A DNA stretch of 64,000 nucleotides from Lumnitzera littorea (Eukaryota > Streptophyta > Magnoliopsida > Myrtales > Combretaceae): the NCBI GenBank assembly GCA_024138015.1, contig JAMXBB010000002.1:48565473-48629472 (forward strand), in the 5' to 3' direction. A program made the position numbers and the translations under genes. The notes beneath the pieces are model-generated. The model worked only from the letters and a program-made list of their open reading frames with translations, made no database searches and was not told where the DNA came from. Position 1 is the stretch's first letter. Each line of letters starts with the position of its first letter. Shown piece after piece: positions 35,154 through 48,250 of this stretch.

Positions 35154-36450
35154 CACTAGATGATATGCTCGATGAGTTGGATGGTGCGAGAATATTTTCT
35201 AAGGTTAATCTGAAGAGTAGCTACTACCAAATCCAAATAAAACTTAGAGATGAGTAGAAAACTGCATTTAAAACAAAGGATGGTCTATTCAAGTAGATGA
35301 TGATGTCCTTTGGTCTTACACATCGAGCACCTTTATATAACTCATGAATCATGTTCTAAGATCATTGATTGGTAAATGTGTTGTTTATTTTGATGATATT
35401 TTGATATATAGTGTCGACCTCATTTCTCATGTCGCACACTTACAATCTATATTTGATACCCTCTACGCTAAGTAATTATTTGGCAATTTAAAGAAATGCA
35501 TGTTCTATCAGAGTGAGATAGTATTCATCGGATATGTTGCCTTTAGAGGAGGAATTAGAGTTGATAATGAAAAAACTTGAGCTACTCTTGAATGGTTGAT
35601 GCCGACTAGTGTTGTAGAAGTAAGGAGTTTTCATGGTTTAGTTTTGTTTTATCGAAGGTTTATTCAGAACTTTAGTTCTATAGCTGCCCTACTGACCGAG
35701 CTAACTAGGAAGAACTTTGAATTCAAATAGTCTAAGAAAGTTTAGAAGAGTTTTGAAGAGATCAAATCTAAGTTAACCTCTACCCAGGTGTTAGTACTGC
35801 TTAACTTTAGCAAAGTTTTTTAGCTAAAATGTGATGCATTTGGAGTTGGCATTAGAGTTGTTTTCATGTAGGAGTGCTAACCAAGTGCATATTTTAGTGA
35901 GAAGTTTAGAGGTACCACATCGAATTACTTGGCATATGATAAAGAGTTCTATGCCTTTGTCTGAACACTTTAGAATTGGCAACATTATCTATTACCGAGA
36001 GAATTCATTATCCATATCGACCATGAATCTCTTAAGCATCTTAGAGGATAGTAGAAACTCTTCCGACACCATATTAAGTGGGTTGAATACTTAGAAACCT
36101 TTTGCTATGTTATTAGATACAAGAAGGGAAGTGCCAACACCGTAGCCGATGCACTCTCTCATTGACATGTTCTTGTCACGACATTATAGGCCATAAGACT
36201 TGGGTTTGGGACTTTACCTAATCAATATAAACACGATCCAAACTTTGGACCCTTAGTAGCCAAATGCAACATTGGAAGAGTAGTGGATGGGTTTTATTTG
36301 AGCTAAGGATTTCTGATGAAGGGAAGGTAAGTCTGTGTGCCGAGTAGTTTTATTAGTGAATTACTTGTTTGAGAAGCCCATGCTGGAGGCTTAGCCAGCC
36401 ATTTTGGCGAAAAGAGAACTATTGAGTTGTTGGAAGCAACATAGGTTAGA
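35154..36450 (+). pseudogene. Ty3/gypsy fragment A3: RT (C-terminal part), RNase H, start of integrase
   Basis: Starts abruptly at [19 protein letters not shown] of the RT. The active-site pair is intact (CVVYFDDILIYS near 35380), but the Trp codon before the FGL motif is TAG (35293). The RNase H tail appears as [15 protein letters not shown] near 36120-36165. The integrase zinc-binding start (EAHAGGLASHFGEKRTIELL) follows near 36370-36440. No LTR is attached on either side. Many stops. Confidence 0.8.
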
Positions 36451-36471
36451 TGTTCCACCACTGTATGGCGC

Positions 36472-39228
36472 ATTATTTGGATGGCGTTTATTCTTTTGAT
36501 AGCCTATTGATCTTTAGGGTGATTAGGTAAGGAGAACTGGTCAAGTGAGAGCTTAGGATTGTATCCATATGTAACCTTAAAGGGTGACTTCTTGATGATA
36601 CTGTAGGCTATTCAATTGTAGGAAACTCAATTATAGGTAGGTATAGGTCCCAATCAGCTTAGTTTTGTCCAATTGTAACTTATTGCAAGGTACCTAAGGT
36701 TCGATTGACGACCTTGGTCTATTTGTCTGTTTGTGGGTAGCAAGATGTATTAAGTGGCAACTTAGTCCTTAAGAGCTTCTAAAGTGTTCCAAAAATTGCT
36801 TAGGAATTTGCAGTCTTAATTTGACATGATAGTCCTTGGCACTCTATATAGCTTGACCACTTCTTGCAAAAAGAGAAAAGAAATAACCGAAGCGTCATTA
36901 GTTTGATTGCATGGCATAAAGTGTGCTATTTTACCGAACTGATCCATAACCACTATGATGGAGTCATTCCCTTAGGATATCCTTAATAACCCTAACACAA
37001 AGTCCATGCTCAACTCAATCTATGGTTTAGTTGGGATAGGTAGAAGAAGATAAGGTCCTTATTCAACTTAGCTCTTGGCCTTTCTATAGGTATCACACAC
37101 TTCCAATACAAATCATACACCTCTCATCATCTTTGGCTAAAAGAATCTTGAAGTAAGCACATCATTGGTCCTAGTCTTTCTAGAGTAGCTAAATAATCCT
37201 CCTCTATGTACCTCGTGCAGTAGTATCTCTCATATAGAACAAGTTAGGATGCACAACTTTTCCTTCCTAAACAAGTATCCATCTTCTTTGTGGTAATCAT
37301 CAATAGCTCACCCTTCCTTACACTTAGTATGGATCGAACCATAATGTGGATCATCAACATACAAATTCTTGATGATAGAGAATCCAAGAAGCTTTGTTTG
37401 GAGCTTAGTTAAGAGGGAATGTCGTTGTGATAAGGCATCAACTACCTCATTGTTCTTGCCATTCTTATACTTTACAACATAAGAAAATCCCTCCATGAAT
37501 TCAGCCCATTTGGCCTGTCTCTTGTATAACTTTGTTTGACTCTTCACATGCCTTAATGACTCATAATCTGTGTAGATCATAAATTCTCTTAGTAATAGAT
37601 AATATTGCCAAACAGTTAAGGCTCTGATCCAGAAGTAGAATTCCTTGTCATTTATAGAGTAATTTAGTGTAGCTCTTCGAAGCTTCTCACTATAATAGGC
37701 AATAGGTTGGCCCTCTTGCATTAATATGTCACCTATGTCCAATCCAAATGTATTACATTTTACTTCAAATACTTTGTCAAAGCTTGGGAGGGCTAAGACA
37801 AGAGTAGTAGTCAACTTCTCTTTTACTTCATCAAAGCTCTGTTGCTCCTTCTCTTTGCATTTGAACACAATGTTCTTCTTTGATAGTTTAATAAGTGGGG
37901 TCATGATGGTATTGAAGTTCTTTATGAAGCAGCAATAGAATGATGCTAGCATATGGAAATTGCGAATGTCAGTAGAACAAGTCACTCTTGGCCATTTAGT
38001 AATCACCTTGATTTTCTCCTCAACAACTTAAATACTTCCTTTACTCATAACAAAACCCAAGAAAATCACCTCAAATTGGTAAAAGTTGTACTTCTTCAAG
38101 TTGGCATATAGCTTTTCAATACGGAGCTTAGAGAAAACAGCTTGGAGATGCTCACAATGCATCTCTAGGTTAAGGTTGTAAACAAGAATATCATCAAAAT
38201 AAGCAACAAAAATTTTCCAATCTACTCTCGAAGCACATGGTTTGTCAGCCTCATAAATGTGCTTGGTGCATTTGACAGTCTAAATGGCATCATCACTCAC
38301 TCATACAACCTGTAGAGATTCTTGAATGTGGTTTTCCACTCATCTCCTTCCCGCATTCTGATATGATGATACTTGGACTTTAGGTCGATCTTAGAAAAGA
38401 TCCTTGCACCACGCAATTCATTAAGTATGTCATCAAGTCGAGGTATGGGATACTTATACTTGATGGTGATCCAATTGATAGCTCGACTATTCACACACAT
38501 TCGCCATGTACCATCTTTCTTTAGTACTAATAGAGCTGGTATTGCATGGGGGCTTAAGGATTACCTAACATACTTTCTCTCCATCAACTCATCAACCTAC
38601 CTTTGAAGCTTAGCAACCTAATTAGGGTTCAATTGATATGTTGGTCTATTTGGAAGTGCAGCTTCTGGTTGCAAGTTCATTGCATGCTTAATTCTTTGGA
38701 TCGAGGGTAGCCTCTTAGGTAGTTCTTTAGGGAATAGATCAGCAAATTCCTCTAATAAATCTTTTACCTTGGCTGGTAGCTTGGCATTCAAGGCTTTCAA
38801 TTGGAGTAGCCTCTTGACTAAAGGAAGGTCGGCTTTTCATGCTTCATCTCCCTATATGGCTTTACATATGTCATTAGTAAGGTCTCCTTCCTTAGAGTTT
38901 GGTTAAGCTATGCTTGCATAGTCTTGACTTGCTCCAAAAACATAGGACTCAGTCTCACCCTTCTTCCTTCATGCTCAAAAGAACAAGTATTATTCTTCCC
39001 ATCATAGATTACATGCTAATCAAACATCCATATTCTTTTAAGAAGAATATGTGAAGCACTCATAGGCAACACATTACAGAAAACATAATCTTGATACTTT
39101 CCAATGCAAATCAGCATTGTAACTTGCTTAGTCACTTGCAAGGCTCCCTTATCACCGAGCCAATATAGTTTGTAAGGTTTGGGGTAGGGTATGGTCTGCA
39201 ACTTCAACAATTATAGAATAGCAATTCA
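36472..39228 (-). pseudogene. Ty3/gypsy fragment A4: protease (partial), RT, RNase H, integrase
   Basis: Minus strand. The protease end is at 39210-39016 (YPKPYKLYWLGDKGALQVTK, DYVFCNVLPMSA). The RT N-terminal linker is at 38800-38618 (FADLFPKELP, LPNRPTYQLNP). The RT runs to about 38000 ([33 protein letters not shown]; intact YFDD near 38190; Trp-to-stop TGA in the LYEW motif). A long open stretch of 232 codons at 38006-37308 holds the RT thumb and RNase H, where the first catalytic Asp reads Asn (KCNTFG). Integrase follows to about 36472 and ends abruptly against A3. Confidence 0.85.
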
Positions 39229-39747
39229 AATCTTATCAGCCAACTACAAATCAATATACAAATAGACAACTCCAAAAACAACTCATCTTGATGTACTTGT
39301 CAAAGCGATCAAATTTAACACAAAAGTGGTGTTTAGAAATAAAATAAGACTAAGATCAATAACTCAAGCAATTAGTAACTCCATCAATGATGTGATTTTA
39401 CAATGTCAAATTAATACAACAATATCATAATACTAACATTGACAAATAAACTAATATGAAATTAACCTTAGCCTACTTTTTCTTCTTTGTCTGTGCAAAG
39501 TGTTTCCCAAAATGAGAAAGTAAAGATGGCTATCCACTTGATATTCCCTTTGTTGGTTGAGGGGAAGTCTCCATAAGATCTTTAGGCAAAATGAGACAAA
39601 TTTGTGACAATAGCTATTGCTAACTGATACCCTCCACCATACTAGAACTTTAAGTCCACCTGTATGCTGCTTCCAAGGTGTAAGTGAGGTCTATGGAAGT
39701 GAGGTATCATCATGTGTCACCAAAGTGTAGTAAGAGTTGAGGCCGGA
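39229..39747. other. Unassigned sequence between A4 and element D
   Basis: Family A protease similarity stops at about 39225 without reaching the protease active-site Asp or gag. The remaining 520 bp carry no domain I recognise. Confidence 0.5.
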
Positions 39748-40191
39748 TGTTGGGCTCTAAGATTACTTATGTTTTCTTTACTAGATTACCCTTATATTTT
39801 ATTTTGTATTTATTAGATTACCACTAAGGTATTCTCTACTTTATTTTATTTACGTAATTGCTATTATGTATAAATAACTCTTGTCTGTAGGGTTTTAGAA
39901 GATATCACACTTATAATATGAATGAAAAACTTTTTGAATATTTCCTTGTGAAAGTTCTCTTATACCGCTCTTAGAAATCTTTTTAGCGATAATTGTGGCG
40001 AGCAATCCTAATTAATACTTTGTGCACGATATTAGAGTAAAAATTAGGTCATGTAGTTGGTGCGTCATATCTTCTTGGAAAGCTCATGAATTTACTAAAT
40101 TCGATCCTATTTTCCTTTTTTCGATATCTTCGAGGATACACTCTATTTTTTATGATAAAACCTAGTAATAATTAAACTCTTAGGCGCATCA
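39748..40191 (+). mobile_element. 5' LTR of element D
   Basis: Starts TGTTGGGCTCTAAG, ends TTAGGCGCATCA. TATA box in GTATAAATAACTC near 39868. Contains GGTGCGTCATATC at 40059-40071, also found in LTR families A and B. Confidence 0.85.
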
Positions 40192-40206
40192 TCTTGATAT
40201 CAAATC
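40192..40206 (+). other. Primer-binding site of element D
   Basis: TCTTGATATCAAATC immediately after the 5' LTR, a decayed initiator-Met tRNA binding site, in the same spacing as in A2. Confidence 0.7.
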
Positions 40207-42442
40207 TCGAGATTTTGAATAGCACCGAGAGCTTTTAAGTCACTTTGCTTCTACTATGAGTACTTATATCTACTAGCTTCTATTTGAGAAATTGCTGGTT
40301 TGTTGGTTTATATTGTGACATCAGGAATTTACTTATTGGGGATTAATTTAGTCTTATTTCAATACGTGGGAACGATTGGATTATCTGCTATATTCATTTT
40401 TGCGTAGGTTTTCTGACAAATTGGGTCATTGTTTCTTTCACGGAAATAACGTATTTGCTGTTAAATATATATATGCAAATATTATATGACCCACAAGAAT
40501 AAGACAGAGACTGCCGTGGTGTTGGATTGTGTGTTGTAGTAACGATGGTGATATGTGACGGGTATTGAAGCTAGGGTTTGGGAGGGGCGACTGTGCATTG
40601 CCTGACTCGTGCTTGGAATCTAGTCAAGGACACCCATTTTAGACATTGAAGCACTCGTTATGGTTTGTTGGGTGAGTTACTGTTGCAACCAATGGCACTT
40701 GATTGAGGGGCTTAAATACTAGCTCGGTGGTTCTGGAGTGTGTAATGAACCGATTGCAAGTGTCTGTGTGTACGTGGGGACTGTCTGTGGTGCTCGTGTA
40801 CCATAACCAACGATTATGATAGTGAGTGGATGACTTTGTGTATGTACCGTCTATTTCAGGGAGAAGTTGAGTTGTGAGGTGGCGTGTCGAGAGAAGTGTG
40901 TTACTATAATTGTACAGAGAAGACATTATAACAATGTATTTCGGTGGATTTTGTTGTTTTGGTCACCTAGATCCTAGCGTGCCACCAGAGTTAGAAGTGG
41001 TCGTGTGTCTCGTGATTTCAAAGGAAGAATATCAACAGTTGTTCGGAGTGATTATGCCGTGACTGTGCGTGGCTATGTACGATGGTAGGAGTTGTGCTTG
41101 AACCAAGGTGTATTGCGTGTGTGTGTTCTGTTTGTGGAAAATTTTTTGAGCTGCTGTAAGTGGACAATTGATGCATCGTACCATACCATGCCACTGTAGC
41201 GAGTTATTAAAGTGAACCATTGCTGAGCTTGTGATTGTTGAGTTGAATCTAAACAGAGTGTGCAGATATTGCTGCATTCAATATCGAATTGAGGACCAAG
41301 TTTGCTAAGCTTAATTGTGACTAAATTACCAAACTGTCAAGTATCCGGGCTGATGTCGTGCTGTTGTATCGAGTAGTTGTTGTTTGATCCAAGCTATTGA
41401 ATTCCGTTTGTGTGTGTGTGCTGTTTTGTTCAATGTCTTGATGCAAAGCTAATCTGAGTGCTGTTGTGCGACCGAGCTGATCATTTATGGTCAATCCGAA
41501 CTAATTGAACGGATTGCTCTGTTATTTGTTGTCCAACTAATTTCGACCGAGCTGCTGTAGCTTTGGAAGTAGTACACTGTCTTCAATTACCAAGTTGCAA
41601 GTTCCAATTGAAAAGTGTAACAGAGAAAATTTCTAAGTTGTTTGACTACCAAATTAAGTTGTGCTTGTATCTGGGCTTATTGTGTGGGTGTGCTATTGTG
41701 AGGAATTGAGCCGAATTGAAGAACGGACTGCACTGATCGTTGTCAGGTTGTTGTGAGCATGGTAGAGGAATTGCCGAGCTGCTAAACTATGCGTATCCAT
41801 GCTCTTATTTGAAAAGACTTTGTCCAGCCACTACAAATCAAGAAGCTACCACGGTAGAGCAGTGAGTTGTGGGCAATTGAACTTAATAACTGAGCTGTCA
41901 TAGATTCGAGATAAAGTGGCATATTAAGCTGTCATATGAGTATCTACTGTTGAGTTCGCTTGAGGTGCGAAGTGTAGTTGAAGATGCGTATATTCGTGTT
42001 GATCTATCCATTATGAATTAGATTAGTGCTACTGCTTGTCTTGAGCTACTCTGTAAGGCACTGCTTAGAATAGCCCTACTGTCCTCCAATATTTTTCGAG
42101 CTGCTGTGTTGTACCGAGCATGTTGTGGACTGCTGGAACTAGCCATTTGTTATACATTCTTCACTAAGGTTACCATTCAGTTGAGTGCACAATTGAGGAC
42201 GTGCCGCTCTGCTTTGTGTAATTAGTGTCGAACTGTTGTTCCATTTAAATAACCGAACTGCGTTGTGGAATTTCCGAGCTCCTTGCTGAATGTGTGTGTG
42301 TTCTGTTAGATTATTGCTGAGCTGTGGACAAGTGTGAGTACAGTTTCGAGAGTGGCCAAATATTTTTCTCAAAGGGCATCGTAATTCCATCAGTGAAGCA
42401 AGATTTCATTCAGCAACTGTTAGGTAGTCTATTTTTCATAAT
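40207..42442 (+). other. Leader/gag-position region of element D, G/T-rich, no domain recognised
   Basis: Unlike its neighbours, this 2.2 kb stretch is G/T-rich, with repeated GTGTGTG and a recurring YCGARCTG word (CCGAGCTGCTG and variants at about 41471, 41546, 41773, 42086, 42226, 42255, 42274). Open frames on the minus strand are His/Thr/Cys-rich and look like complements of this bias. No gag domain is visible. Confidence 0.5.
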
Positions 42443-42790
42443 ATGGCCAGAAGCAAATTTTACTTTGATAGAAGACTTCAAGAAAATGTCATTTTAATTC
42501 GGGTTAGTGATAATCCTATAAATTTTATCTTTGAAACTATGGTTGAGAGATTTGGCTATACAACTACCGATCACTTGAGTCCTTATGGATTTTTTTATAT
42601 TGATAATAAGATTCGAATTACCAAGTAAACAAAGATAGCCTTCTTTTTTAATAGTTTTCAAGACGAGGTTCTATGTGATGTAGCTGATGTTGATGATTGT
42701 TATATTTGTTTAGGAATTTCGTGGAAATCACATTGTGATATGCATTATCACCTATCAAGGCATTCTTATTCCTTTTTTGAGAAAAGATGA
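42443..42790 (+). pseudogene. Retropepsin remnant of element D
   Basis: A single frame with one stop (42626) reads FYFDRRLQENVIL, MVERFGYTTTDHLSPYGFFY, IDNKIRITK, FQDEVLCDVADVDDCYICLG and ISW. The order and spacing match plant gypsy protease (active-site strand, HPxPY-like, DEVxCDV, LLGRPW-like). The active-site Asp is kept, but the Gly pair after it reads Arg-Arg, so it would be inactive. No RT follows. Confidence 0.7.
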
Positions 42791-43524
42791 TTTGTGATGC
42801 CTTGCAATTCTCAAGTAAGAATTGAAGAAGCTTTAAGAGCTTTTAAGATTTTCACTCATAGGTAGAGAGAGTCGAAATTCCCTTCAAAACATCTCAAGAA
42901 GATTGGGTTGAGTCACAACTTGTTACCCATGTTCTCGATGTGATTTCATTACCGACTATCCATGCTACTAAGGATGACCCCAAGTATTACTACATCTATC
43001 TCCCACTTATTGGACTTCTTTGTCTTGATTCATTGATAGGATTATCTGGAATTAGTGAGAGCCATAGTAGTTTTGGGCTCGTGAGATCTTGTAGATTGCT
43101 TGTTGAAAGTGCTAGAATTTTATTGGTGGAGAGAAGAAGACTTGAGTGGTGAAAGAAATAAAGAGATGGTAGTAGATGAGGTAAAGAATTAGGTTGAAGC
43201 CTTACATGTTCAAGTGCCTTGAACTCCTAGCTTGATACTTGAGTGAAAGATTGTGTTGTTCCCTATGATTGATGGTTGCTAGAGTTACTTGAACATAATT
43301 GATCGGATACATGATAAGTGGAAAGAAAGGGCTTCAATAAGGAGTTTGGTTGACCATGCCCATGACAAGTAGAAGGAGCTGAGGATGATGCCAACATTGA
43401 CCATGGACCTAAGCTATCTCTATATCACTCTATTTGGTTTTTGTAGATTGGTATTTCACCTAGGTGGATTTTGGAGTAAGTGGATGCGAAGTTTCGAGTT
43501 GGAACTTTTTCAAAGGAGAGGTAA

Positions 43525-43968
43525 TGTTAGGCTCCAGGATTACTTATGTTTTCTTTACTAGATTACCCTTATATTTTATTTTGTATTTATTATACTATCA
43601 CTAGGGCATCCTTTACTTTATTTTATTTACGTAATTGCCACTATATATAAATAACTCATGTTTGTAGGGTTTTAGAAGATATCACACACATAACATGAAT
43701 GAAAAACCCTTCAAATATTTCCTTATAAAAGCTCTCTTATCCTACTTTTATCAATTCCTTTAACAAGGAATATGGCAAGCAACTCTAATTAATACTTTGT
43801 GCGTAATATTAGAGTAGAGATTAGGTTATATAGTTAGTGCAGCATATCTTCATAGACAGCTCACGAATTCGTTAAACCCGATCCTATTTTCCTTTTTTCG
43901 ATATCTTGGAGGATTTACTCGATTTTCTACGGTAAGACTTAGTAATAATTGAGCTCTTAGGTGCATTA
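43525..43968 (+). mobile_element. 3' LTR of element D
   Basis: Same length as the 5' LTR, starting TGTTAGGCTCCAGG and ending TTAGGTGCATTA. Shares the TATA region (TATATATAAATAACTC). Confidence 0.85.
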
Positions 43969-46900
43969 CTGACACTAGAGCTGTTGATTGAATTGAGTTG
44001 CTGCCAATTTCACCCAAGTCGATAGAATGGCATGATCTTGATGGCATATCCTAGTCATTGCCACTTGGCTGTCTTGCTTGGTTTCCTCTAGCCCGTACTT
44101 TGTCCCTCACCTATGGTTAGGGGAAGGCAGGGGGTTATGGAGTATACGGGGCTAGGAGTAGGTGCTATTGCCTCCTCTTCCTCATGAGAATACAAAACCA
44201 AACTGCTGTGCTCCTCACGATACTAGAGCCTTCTACTGATGACATCATGGGTAACCTTTATATTATTTGTAAGATATGCTTGTTGAAGTGTATCTGCCTA
44301 CATTATACGGAGACAAATAAAAGAATAGTTAAGACATGTTGTATATGATAACATAAGATTAGCGTAGAAGTTAGATTTACTAAGTGTCCCATCACCTCCC
44401 CCTGCTGGGTGATGTATTGGCTGTGTGCTAACCCCAAAATCTATTGTATTTTACACCATAACACCTTACTTATTAACCTCCCACTAAACTCTAGAATGAC
44501 CCCCCTCATCATTGTTGCCAAAACCCTTATGTATGAACTCTTCATCAGGATCGAAAACTGGTTCCTCTTGCAAAATTGGGCCAACTTCTTCATGGAGTTC
44601 TTTTTCATTAATTTCTATGTTTACATCTCCTTCATTAGGGATGGGAGATCAACCATCAGAACCATTTCATTTCCTTCATACATTGGATAATTGGCCAATG
44701 TTTGATGGACTTGAGGTGTTGCATAGTTATAAGTATTTCCCTGATAAGTGGTTTGCTCGGATTGCATACTTGACTAACCACAGGCCCTAACATATATCTC
44801 TTAGATGTGATCTTCTCCAAATGCATCCGCCATTCAATAAAATTTTCAACGTCATCATTATCCCTTATGGCTAAAGTATATGAAACTCTTCCTTGATAAT
44901 AACAAGGATGCCTTTGTACAATCTTAACACTAGTAAGTTCAATTCTAATACTTGTACATATCCATTAGAGCAAGAGATTTTAGTTGACGTCTTTTCTCAT
45001 CTTTAATTTTTTAATTGGCTCTTTATTGAACTATAAATCCATATTGCCACTCACAATATTATCATGTGCATACATAATAGTAATTTTCACATACCCAACC
45101 ATTTTCAACCTAATAATTTAGCAGTTGAAAAATTAGTTAGAATCAAGAATACTCAATAATATAATTCGACATTTTGACAATAACAATCTCATGTAAATTA
45201 TGGTACCCATATTATTTTTGCTTTTTGGTGGGGCGTTTCATCCAATACTTTATATGCACCATACCTTAATCAATATGCAGGTGCTAGAATTGCCAAAATC
45301 ATATGTGACATTTCTATTTTTATAGGTTAATGACACGATAGTGTAATAAAAACTAATTTACCAACAAATAACCTAATTTCAACATCTTACGATAAAACCT
45401 CATGATCTTACAAACTAGTAGAAAATAATGAATGTAGCAAAAATAAAATAATGTGCGAAATACAATTAAATTATCTTATCAATGGGCGGAGTATTGAGTG
45501 TTTTGAGAATCGGTTTAGTAGTGTACTAATAGGTCACGAGTGAATTGAGAGTATTTTGAAGAGTTTAAAGAGTGTAAAATAAGGAGTCAAGCAAATTTTG
45601 GGGTATTATAGTCGTTGTGAAGTTGTATTGCAACACAGTGCCTTCACTTTAATTGAAGATGCATGAGGCACATTGTAGTCATGCGCCTTCTTGTACAGTA
45701 TACACTAAATTATGTATTGAAGACGTATGCAATTTTCAAAAAGGGGCTTATTTAGGCATAAAACTCCAACTCTATTAGCCAAATCTTGGAAAGTTCGGTT
45801 GTCATGAAAATTTCAAGTCTAGCAATTTAGTCTTCAACGCAGGAAAGGTAAATCAAAATATATAGTAGGATAGAGTGAACATAAACCTAGAGCCTTTCAT
45901 TATTGTTCCTATTATGTACCTTTAAACGTATGTCCATTGTGGTTTTTGTTGCACAAAAATTTGGCTATGAATTGAGCAAAAAATATGATCTCCATGGTTT
46001 CTACTATTGTGTGCCTTCGAGAGTGCAATAACTATCGAACGAACACATTGGGTGTGGTCTCAATTGATGTTGTTGGTCACGTATGAATAACAACCACAGA
46101 CTAAAGATGATTGTTGCTCTTCTTAGCTAGTGGTGCTTGTCAAGGTTGTTGCTGCTACCGTGAGCAGATGTTGTAGCTATTGTTTGTTGCTGCCTTTGCT
46201 ATTCACCTATTGCTTTGCAAGGATATAAAAATCTTGGCTGCTTCAAATTGTGTCAAGGAATCAAAGAAATTGTGAATTAATTGTTTTTCATTGAATTAAG
46301 TTGCAATCCAAATTATGAGCAAATGGGCAGTCGGTATGGATAGAAAACAAAAGACAAATTGGGACAAATTAGAAATGAAAAATTAAGAGGAAGTAACGAT
46401 AGAAGAACAAGAAACAATTCTTCAACCAACATGCAATTAGAAAAGTTCTTGCATACAATCATAGCTTGGATTTCTAACACTATGTTTGAAGCTTACTTCC
46501 TTTTCTCCTTGCTGGTTTACTTAAGCAATCCCTTCCTCTCTCTCTATTGGATTTCTCTTTGCTTGTTGAAGTGAAGCTCCCTATGCTTGCACACATGTTC
46601 TTGAATGATAAGAGGTTAAAGAAGCATGTTGTGCTTCTTAGACGACACAAGCACACGGTAATTAATGGAACAAGGCCTTAGCATCAAGAATAGCAATGAC
46701 TTGAAAAAAAAAAATCGCATTGTACGCATGTAATAATATCGATTTTCTAATTTTCAGACAAGAATTTCGTATTTTGGGCAAGCAATGTTTTAAATTGGAG
46801 CTGACAAATCACGTTATTAAAACTGTAACCAACTTATTTAATAAGCGTGTTTCATGTTTGAATTGAACCCGATGATTGAAAAGTTATCAATAAATACTTA

Positions 46901-47679
46901 TAGAGATGGAGTGTAAAGTGCGATAATATTATTTAAAGAAAAATGACATATGATGTTGATACTTAATATAAAATTATAATCTAAGGTAAAAATATTAGTA
47001 AAGTAAAGTCTCATTAAATATAGAAAATCTAAAAATTTAAGTTACATAACATTGCTAAATTAAATGGGATCGTGACTTAAATGGATATTACTATCGGTAT
47101 TGATTTCTAAATCTATGGCGTTGTCTTTAGATCTTCAAAAGATACAGTTAAAGAATCTATACATGATTTACATCTTTTCTCCATTGAAACTATGATGTAG
47201 CAAAAAGAATATATAATTAGGAGTAATAAATCTTATATCTTTAATTGAGATCTCTAACTTGAAAAAGAGAGATTTGTGCAATAAAACGCAGATATAGAAA
47301 AATATATTATGTGTCTCATGTTTGGATATGAAAGTTGGATACGAAATTGGGGACAAATTTAAACTAGTTTAGATGGATCCAACTTATATACTCAACGTAT
47401 ATCTTTATCCTTATCTATATCTATTTATTATATTTATTAAGGAAAAATAATTATTTTTCAATATGCTATATTTCATAGCTAGATTATACTCATCATGAAG
47501 TTTTCAAACCAACATCATATTAACGCATTAGAAACTTCAATACAATGAAGTATATTACTTATGCTTTTGCATTGATTCTTTGATGGGATAAAGAATGAAG
47601 TTCTTCAATATGCTATTTTTTATAACCAAATCATACTCATTAGGAATTTTTAGAAACAACATAGGCGACAATATTCAAG
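43969..47679. other. Unassigned region between element D and a LINE fragment
   Basis: 3.7 kb without a recognisable gene. A plus-strand open frame at 44409-44690 and its overlap at 44512-44790 match no family I know. Minus-strand reading of 44700-44850 gives a short coherent piece (WRMHLEKITSKRYMLGPV) that may be a decayed transposon or gene exon. Confidence 0.45.
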
Positions 47680-48250
47680 GTCCAATTCACTTCTAAGCAT
47701 ATGCTGTTAGTGGCTAATTGTTGGTTAAATGCTTACACATGGGATGAAAGTAAGGTTAGTTTTCATGTTTCTAAAATAATATTTAATAATATTGGTCCAA
47801 TAGTACTCTACGAAAGAGATGATGAAAACTATATATCAAATAATGTAAGAGAATAGCTTAGGCTTATGGATGTTCATAAGCAATTTGCTTTAGAATGTGA
47901 GCCTGAGGGGAAGAGCTGGACTTTGCTTTGGAAGTTAATTTTCCTACCTAAGATTAAGTTGCTACTTTGGAGAGTCTTGAATGGTTGTTCACCTATAGCT
48001 GCTAATCTAAGTAATAGGAAAATCAAAGAAAATGCAAGCTGTCTTAGATATGGTGATCAAGAAGAAGATCTTCTACATGCTTTTAACTCATGTAGTAGAA
48101 TTAGACATGTGATTGAAGATTAGCAAACTAAGGATATCCTAGATATGCCTATTAATGGTGACTTCTAGAATTGGGTAAAATACAATGCTCACATCAGGAA
48201 GGATGCATTAGCAATGGCTCACCCACCAAATTCATATATTTTTGGATCTA
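47680..48250 (+). pseudogene. LINE (L1-type) fragment with zf-RVT zinc-binding domain
   Basis: The 85 codons at 47866-48123 read WTLLWKLIFLPKIKLLLWR, then PIAANLSNRKI, CLRYGD and EDLLHAFNSC. This is the pattern WxxLWxLxxPPKxxxFLWRxxxxxLxTxxNLxxR...CxxC...E...H.F..C of the domain that follows the RT in plant LINEs. The second Cys of the first pair reads Tyr-Gly. Stops follow at 48121 and 48166. The RT itself and the poly-A tail are not seen; 5'-truncated or decayed copy. Confidence 0.75.

Larger units (their letters stand above)
39748..43968 (+). mobile_element. LTR retrotransposon D, 4.2 kb, no reverse transcriptase
   Basis: Two direct LTRs of exactly 444 bp (39748-40191, 43525-43968) enclose a 3.3 kb internal part with a PBS at 40192-40206, a retropepsin remnant at 42443-42790 and a purine tract (CAAAGGAGAGGTAA) just before the 3' LTR. 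The LTRs differ by roughly one base in ten by eye, so it is old. The flanks (CCGGA left, CTGAC right) do not form a clear TSD. With no RT, RNase H or integrase seen, it is a non-autonomous (LARD-like) gypsy relative. Confidence 0.8.

Noticed and set aside
33780..35160. A single large palindromic element formed by opposite family A LTRs
   Set aside because: The AAGAT duplication around 33802-34660 shows that an independent solo LTR was inserted beside the 5' LTR of A2.
40639..42390. Minus-strand open frames rich in His, Thr and Cys inside element D
   Set aside because: They are complements of a G/T-rich non-coding stretch, on the antisense strand of D, with no recognisable domain.
39743..43973. 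Target-site duplication of element D
   Set aside because: CCGGA and CTGAC do not match well enough; the duplication has decayed or the flanks were rearranged.
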